From positions 50,297,707 through 50,361,706 of the forward strand of contig CM060174.1 in NCBI GenBank assembly GCA_030549775.1: a stretch of DNA of 64,000 nt, written 5' to 3'. The position numbers were made by a program, and so were the translations under genes. The notes below the pieces were generated by a model. That model searched no databases. It saw nothing but the letters and a program-made list of their open reading frames with translations, and was not told the origin of the DNA. This document shows, piece by piece, positions 58,755-64,000 of the stretch (positions within the stretch are counted from its first letter, which is position 1; each line of letters begins with the position of its first letter). The DNA is from Tamarix chinensis. Lineage: Eukaryota > Streptophyta > Magnoliopsida > Caryophyllales > Tamaricaceae.

Positions 58755-59515
58755 AGCAACACCCCCAATTTTTTAACTAAAAAATTTCATTTTTAAAACA
58801 ATGTGGAAGCGTTTAAAAAATAAGACAGGGAATGTTACCACCATATCAACCATAAGAGAGGTGTGAGCATCACCTAACTCATGCTTGATGTAAGGAAAAA
58901 TGGAACAATGAACAAAATATACATGCTCATAACATTAACATGACAATAAAAGATGATAAGGACGAGAGTAATATTAGAGATAGAATGAGTATAATAGTTT
59001 ACAAAATCAAATACAAGAATTGAGCTAAGAGTTTAAAAAATTGAAAATCCAAAAAACTTCCCAAATAAATGGGCAAAATGCTTATAACCAATTAGCCTAA
59101 CTCTTAGGCATAGACATAAACCTCCAACCCCAAGTAATGGCCTTCTCCCACTTCGTCTCCCTCAACATACTCTAACTAAGAGTCATAACCCTGCAAATCA
59201 TACTTAGCTCCCCGAACCAGAAGCTGGATTATTACAGTGACTACATAAGTGTAGTATCAATACGGTGAAGTACTGGTAAAACATACTACCTAAAACATAA
59301 TAAGGCTCATGAAACACATTGAATTCACATAAGAACATAGTGATATGGTAATGATACAACTCAACACTTAATCTCAATTAGTAGTACAACAATGCATGCT
59401 TGCATGGAATTCTTCCTTTAATGATCACACAAATTCCGATTAATAAAATAGTTCGTTTGGCCATACCCAATTCTCCACCATTAACGAAAGTTATAGCAGC
59501 ACAAATAATCACAAT

Positions 59516-59790
59516 GGGATACTACACTCATCACACAAGGTCAGGATACATCGAAAGGGTTTTCTTCTGGAATACTACACCCACCAAACATCGAGGGCAC
59601 CTACCACAAATTGGGATACCACACCTACCACATGTGGTTGAAGTACACCAAGGGGGTTTACATTGGGATACTTCACCTACCACACCTTGAATGTCTTTAT
59701 CATGAGGGCTAAAAAGTTGGGATACCACACCTCCCAAAACAATGGACAGTACGAAGTATCAGGAGGCTTGTACTAGGATATCTCACCCAC
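59516..59790. repeat. GGGATACCACACC repeats in A2
   Basis: Units begin at 59516, 59569, 59613, 59664, 59719 and 59776. Overlapping open frames on both strands here (59400-59690, 59531-59737) come from the repeat. Confidence 0.88.
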
Positions 59791-59999
59791 CCAAGCTAGA
59801 TACTGATTTCATGTTGGCTTGTCATAGTATAATCCTATACTTTAAAGATATACGTATGCACCTACTGACCGCAACCCAATAGAGAAGGACACAGGTATTG
59901 AGTGAAAAATATAACCAATGGCGACCAACCCACTAACTCTTGGTAGCTACCCTAAGAGCCAGAGAAAAAGGTTTGAATGAAATCTTAAACCATTAATTT

Positions 60000-60240
60000 A
60001 TATTTTCAAGTAATTTCACAAATCATAATAAAATCCACACATAACCAAATTGGGTGTTTCCAAGTGATAACACTAAACACAATTAAATTCCATTATTTAA
60101 CCAAATTAAATAGTTCCAAGTGCTAACACCAAACGCATCACAAGGCATTAAAGCCACCATTTTAGGTGTTTCCAAGTGCTGACACCAAACACATCACAAG
60201 GCATAAAAGCCACCAATTAGATGTTTAGATATGACACAAA
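60000..60240. repeat. GTTTCCAAGTGATAACACCAAA repeats in A2
   Basis: Four units with GTTCCAAGTGCTAACACCAAA or variants, about 45-65 bp apart. A1 has fewer. Confidence 0.82.
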
Positions 60241-60404
60241 ATTTAACCAAATTTAAGTTTCTAAATACCATCATGATGATTCATATTAAATAAGGGTAAT
60301 TATACTTGAAATCATAATTTAAATGTTGTAAATACATGGAGGTATGAACATAAAAGGCCCAAGAGAAACATAATAATTTATAGATAAATCATTAGGCTTC
60401 TAGC

Positions 60405-60805
60405 CAGACCAATCAATTGATTCCTCAAACTAGTCAACTGGTCTGGTCATACCGAACCTAAACAAAAACCACATTAAAAAACTAGTTGACTGGTTGGCAT
60501 CACCGATTGATTGTTCATAGGAACCAGTCGACTGATTTGGTCTAACTAGTTGAAGGGTCTAAATAGAGACCAACCCATTTTGGCTAGTAGAGAAACCAAT
60601 CAATGGGTTTGGCCAACTGATTAACTGGTTATAAAAACTAGTTGACTGGTTTGGTCCAACCAATTAATGGGTTTAAACAGAGACCAAACATTTTTGGTCT
60701 GCAAGGACACCAATCAATGAGTTTGTCAAATCGATCAACTATTCATCAAAACCAGTCAACTAGTTTATCAACCAATCAACTTATCCAAAGCTCTAAACCA
60801 TTAGA
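60405..60805. repeat. Dense palindrome cluster in A2
   Basis: At least a dozen variants of AACCAGTCGACTGGTT / ACCAATCAATTGGT, for example GAACCAGTCGACTGATTTGG at 60521-60540. Confidence 0.88.
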
Positions 60806-62253
60806 CTAGTCTGGATAAAATACTACCCAAATTTGTGATACACACACCAAAATTTACCACACTTTACCATATTAATCTTAACATACTTCTATGTCAAAAC
60901 ACACACAAAAATACATGTTGTACATGTGGAATCAAATAGATACATGGTAATGTACATACTCAAATGAATCATGCTCAAGTGGCCAACTTATGCTTAAAAT
61001 CAAATAATTCCAACCATACTATTTTGGGAATAATTTTACCATATAATCATATTATAGAATACAAATTAGATCATACTCATATGTACACCAAACACATGGA
61101 GCCCCAATACACCACAAAACCCTCTTTATGTGAAAGATAATAATACTTTACCTTTGAAACAATTATTTTAGCACAAAAGCACCTACTTGCTGGTTGTCTA
61201 TCATAACTTCGATTTCTAAGAGAATCAAAGTTAAAACCATTAAAAATCACCTTTCAAAATTTCCTTAAAGTCAAGGAAAAATCAGGAGGAGAAGAAGAAC
61301 ACAAAATACCACCTTTTTCTCAAAATAGGGTGTCAAGAAAGAACTGAAATCTTCAACCTTTCTGAACCTTAATTCTTCCTTGCTTAAGGAAAGTAGAAGA
61401 TAACTAAAACCATGACTAGAAAAAGAGAAATGGACACAATTCTCGCAAAATAAGGGAGAAAAATCAAAGTAAGCCTCTTTTTTCTCAATAGCGAGGAGAA
61501 AAAGGAAAATGAAGGGATGTTCAACACTTGGAAAAAAATTTCATAAAGAAAAGGGAGAAAAGAGTAAGAACAACAAGTGAAGAATGAGAATGGATCAGGA
61601 ATGAAAGGTATAGAGGCAAGGCTAAGTTGACATTCATTAGAGTTAGGGAGATGAGACTAGTAAGGTTAAGTGTGGGTAACCAAGATGTGAGGGTTGACTT
61701 GCTAGGGTGGTAGGGGTTGATTGTAGTCAGGAATAAGCATGGAGGTGGGTTAGTAAGTTAGGAGATAGTTCATAAAGTTAATCCCACAATCCTAGCTGCT
61801 AGAAGAGAGAGGGAGAGGTGAAGGAGAAGAGAAAATGTGAAGCATGCCTCAAAAGTACCTTTTGAAAAAAATTTAGCTAATTAAAATTATATAATGATCT
61901 AAATAATTTAAAAATAATCCTAGAACACTAAAACATGTTTATTAGCATTATTAGACTATAATAAGAAGTTTTCATAAGCATTAGGGAGAAATTCGAATCA
62001 AAATCAGAAATGGATCTAAAATCCTAGGACAACCAATCAATAGATTTGGGCAAACCAGTCAACTAGTTTGTCGAGAACAACAATGTAAATTCCTCAGTGC
62101 ACCGGTCGATTAGTTATATAAACCAATCTATCTATATGCCTGAAATTCACATTTTTATTAGAGTTTCAAGACCATTTCAAAATTAAAACTAATTTAATTT
62201 ATATCAAAATAATTTTAAATATAATTTGAAGGATTTTGGGATAGGGTATTACA

Positions 62254-63188
62254 ATAACCACCATAAACTAGGACTTCATTACCTTACACAAACATATCAC
62301 TTATTCGTTGAGTGGATAGCGACCACAAGTGGTAGCATTAGTATTTGAGTACTGAGTAAGAACTAATTAATCACACATACGCACAATATGTTGGCACCCT
62401 ATGCATAATATAGAAGACTCATATCACGAACTCATAACATAAAGGCAATCTAGCATCCTATCATGATAAGAACGTGATATTATAACATGTGAAAACAAAT
62501 TCTAAAGGGCAACCCTAATATATCTCTAATATGTAGTTCTAACATAGAATATGATACAAGCTTTCACAAATGTCATAGGATAATAACATTAAAACACATA
62601 TCATTGAATTGTATGAGAGAATCTTAACATAATGTAAGGAAAATCATATGAACTACAAGGTATATGTACACAAACTCTAAGGCACAATCCTATATATCTA
62701 GTCCTACCACCAATGAACAAAATTCATGGCATAACATGACATTGAGGTATAAAAACCAAAAATACATGGACAAATGTCCTATCATAGTGAATAAAGTAAA
62801 TGGTTCAATAATAGTCAATTGAGCAACTCACTCCACTACGAATGAGCTTAGTATTGCCAAGGGGTTTTATACAAGGACTCTAATGTCCACCTAACCTAGA
62901 ACCATAAATTTCATCACAGGTTGGATACCAATAAACTCTAACCAAGGTAGTCTCACCAAAGGGATCATAATCCTCAAATATGCATAACCCTAGTAGAGTT
63001 CAAATGATTATATAAGACAGAAAAGGAACCAAACTACTATATGGCTGGCAACTCTTAGCATTTTACGAGAAGGCAAAATGAGGGTGTATAAGATTTTATT
63101 TTCATAATGTTAACACAAAGCATACTTCACAAAGAAAATTCAAAGAGCACACATATTAAATAATACACATATGTGTTTAAGGCTAACG
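62254..63188 (-). mobile_element. LTR element I, second segment
   Basis: Resumes after A2 at the ATAAC duplication. AT-rich, no coding sequence, with GAGTACTGAGTAAG like A and B. The end near 63188 is inferred from the LTR start that follows. Confidence 0.5.
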
Positions 63189-64000
63189 TAACACCCTAGA
63201 TGAAATCAAAGAAATCTCATTTTATTTGAAAATACTACTTTTCATTTAGAAAATCCAAAAAATCTAAATAGATAAAAAAACTTAGATAAAATAGGCATGG
63301 TCATCATAAAATAGGGTTGTACGTTAAATTCGAAAATTTATGCTATTCACAAAAATCATTATTCATTACCTCTACACAAATTTGAGATCAATGCTTCGAT
63401 CTCAGGTACGATTCTAAGAAGCTAGAAGATTCCTTCCCTATTGACATTCCATTATCCTTTTGTAAATTTCAATTCTGGCCTAATTAACCTACATTTTCTA
63501 GAAATATTATTTGAGCTCTAGAGAATAAGTTAACATATCTTAGATAAAATTCGTCCATTTCACTTGAATTCAAATGATAAAAATTAAGGTTTTGAATTGT
63601 CCTTTAATACTCTATGATTTGTGTTGATTTTGTTAGCTATAAATAGCCCCAATTATTCCTTTTATTTACCTTTCTTTCAGTTATCAAAAATCCTTAACTT
63701 TCTATATTCACCCTCTTCCTTTCTACACTTCAAACCTTGTAATTGATTCCTTTCACTATTTTGATCCTTTCTCTAGCTCTTTCTTGTTTTAATTATTAAG
63801 CAAGAAAAACTTAGATTTAGGAAAAAGAATAGAGTGTTTCAACAGAGCATTCCTTATTTTACCTTAAGTCTCCTTCTTTCCTTTCTGTTTCAAATTTGAA
63901 ATTATTCAAGTTTTGTACAAAATCTTGAGTTTAAGATTTGTTGTTTTAAGGTTTTAAAAGGTGATATTTTCACACATTAGACTTTCTAGTTCAAGGGAGT
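63189..64000 (+). mobile_element. LTR F, runs off the right edge
   Basis: Begins near CGTAACACCCTAG. From 63370 on it matches the G LTR segment 16270-16960 in the same orientation, including the TATA box. The rest lies outside the window. Confidence 0.65.
63637..63646 (+). promoter_or_regulatory. TATA box of LTR F
   Basis: CTATAAATAGCCCCAATT, the canonical plant LTR TATA form, at the same place as 16592 in G. Confidence 0.7.

Larger units (their letters stand above)
58755..62253 (-). mobile_element. Solo LTR A2
   Basis: Starts (A)GCAACACCCCC, ends ATAGGGTATTACA, 3499 bp, flanked by the perfect 5-bp duplication ATAAC (58750-58754 and 62254-62258). It aligns with A1 along the whole length. 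Contains the GGGATACCACACC array at 59516-59790 and palindromes at 60405-60805 and 62025-62135. Confidence 0.93.

Overview
The window looks like nuclear DNA of a flowering plant with a repeat-rich genome. It is AT-rich and contains no intact gene of any kind. Every coding trace I recognise belongs to a decayed retrotransposon: Ty3/gypsy, Ty1/copia or an L1-type LINE. I cannot name the species. I see no tRNA, rRNA, CRISPR array or host gene.

Most of the window consists of long terminal repeats of the TGTAACACCCC / GGGGTGTTACA type, which is typical of the Tekay/Del group of chromovirus-like Ty3/gypsy elements. I use the letters A, B, B', C, E, G, H, I and F as labels for this window only. A family: solo LTRs of about 3.2-3.5 kb (6990-10223, 58755-62253, and a third copy split over 40698-58357). 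B family: solo LTRs of about 4.7-5.0 kb (17429-22434, 41129-50625, 43813-48507). B': a rearranged two-LTR element without coding capacity (about 25336-33509). C, E, G, H, I, F: further relatives.

Layout. 1-2222: 5' end of a minus-strand gypsy element (gag, primer site, LTR). 2276-24214: a plus-strand gypsy element (gypsy 1), namely a 5' LTR remnant, gag, protease, RT, RNase H and integrase. Its integrase is split by A1, and its 3' LTR is split by C and by B1. 24386-33509: E LTR, then the B' composite, whose internal region is only about 795 bp and carries five tandem primer-binding-site-like motifs and three polypurine tracts. 33510-38276: AT-rich remnants, the pol C-terminus of gypsy 2, and its 3' LTR with a LINE fragment inside. 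38277-40697: AT-rich sequence with simple repeats. 40698-63188: a multi-level nest in which A3 contains B2 (which contains B3, inverted), a Ty1/copia element, and I (which contains A2). 63189-64000: another LTR with a TATA box.

The nest gives a relative insertion order, supported by perfect 5-bp target duplications for three insertions (CTTGT for B2, TCTTT for B3, ATAAC for A2). Decay is advanced: reading frames are broken by many stops, and several catalytic residues are replaced. The most interesting signals are the multiplied primer-binding and polypurine sites, a positionally conserved 46-nt hairpin near the end of the B/B'/C LTRs, clustered inverted CCAAT palindromes in the A/G/E LTRs, the fold-back LTR of B', and several precise minisatellites inside LTRs.
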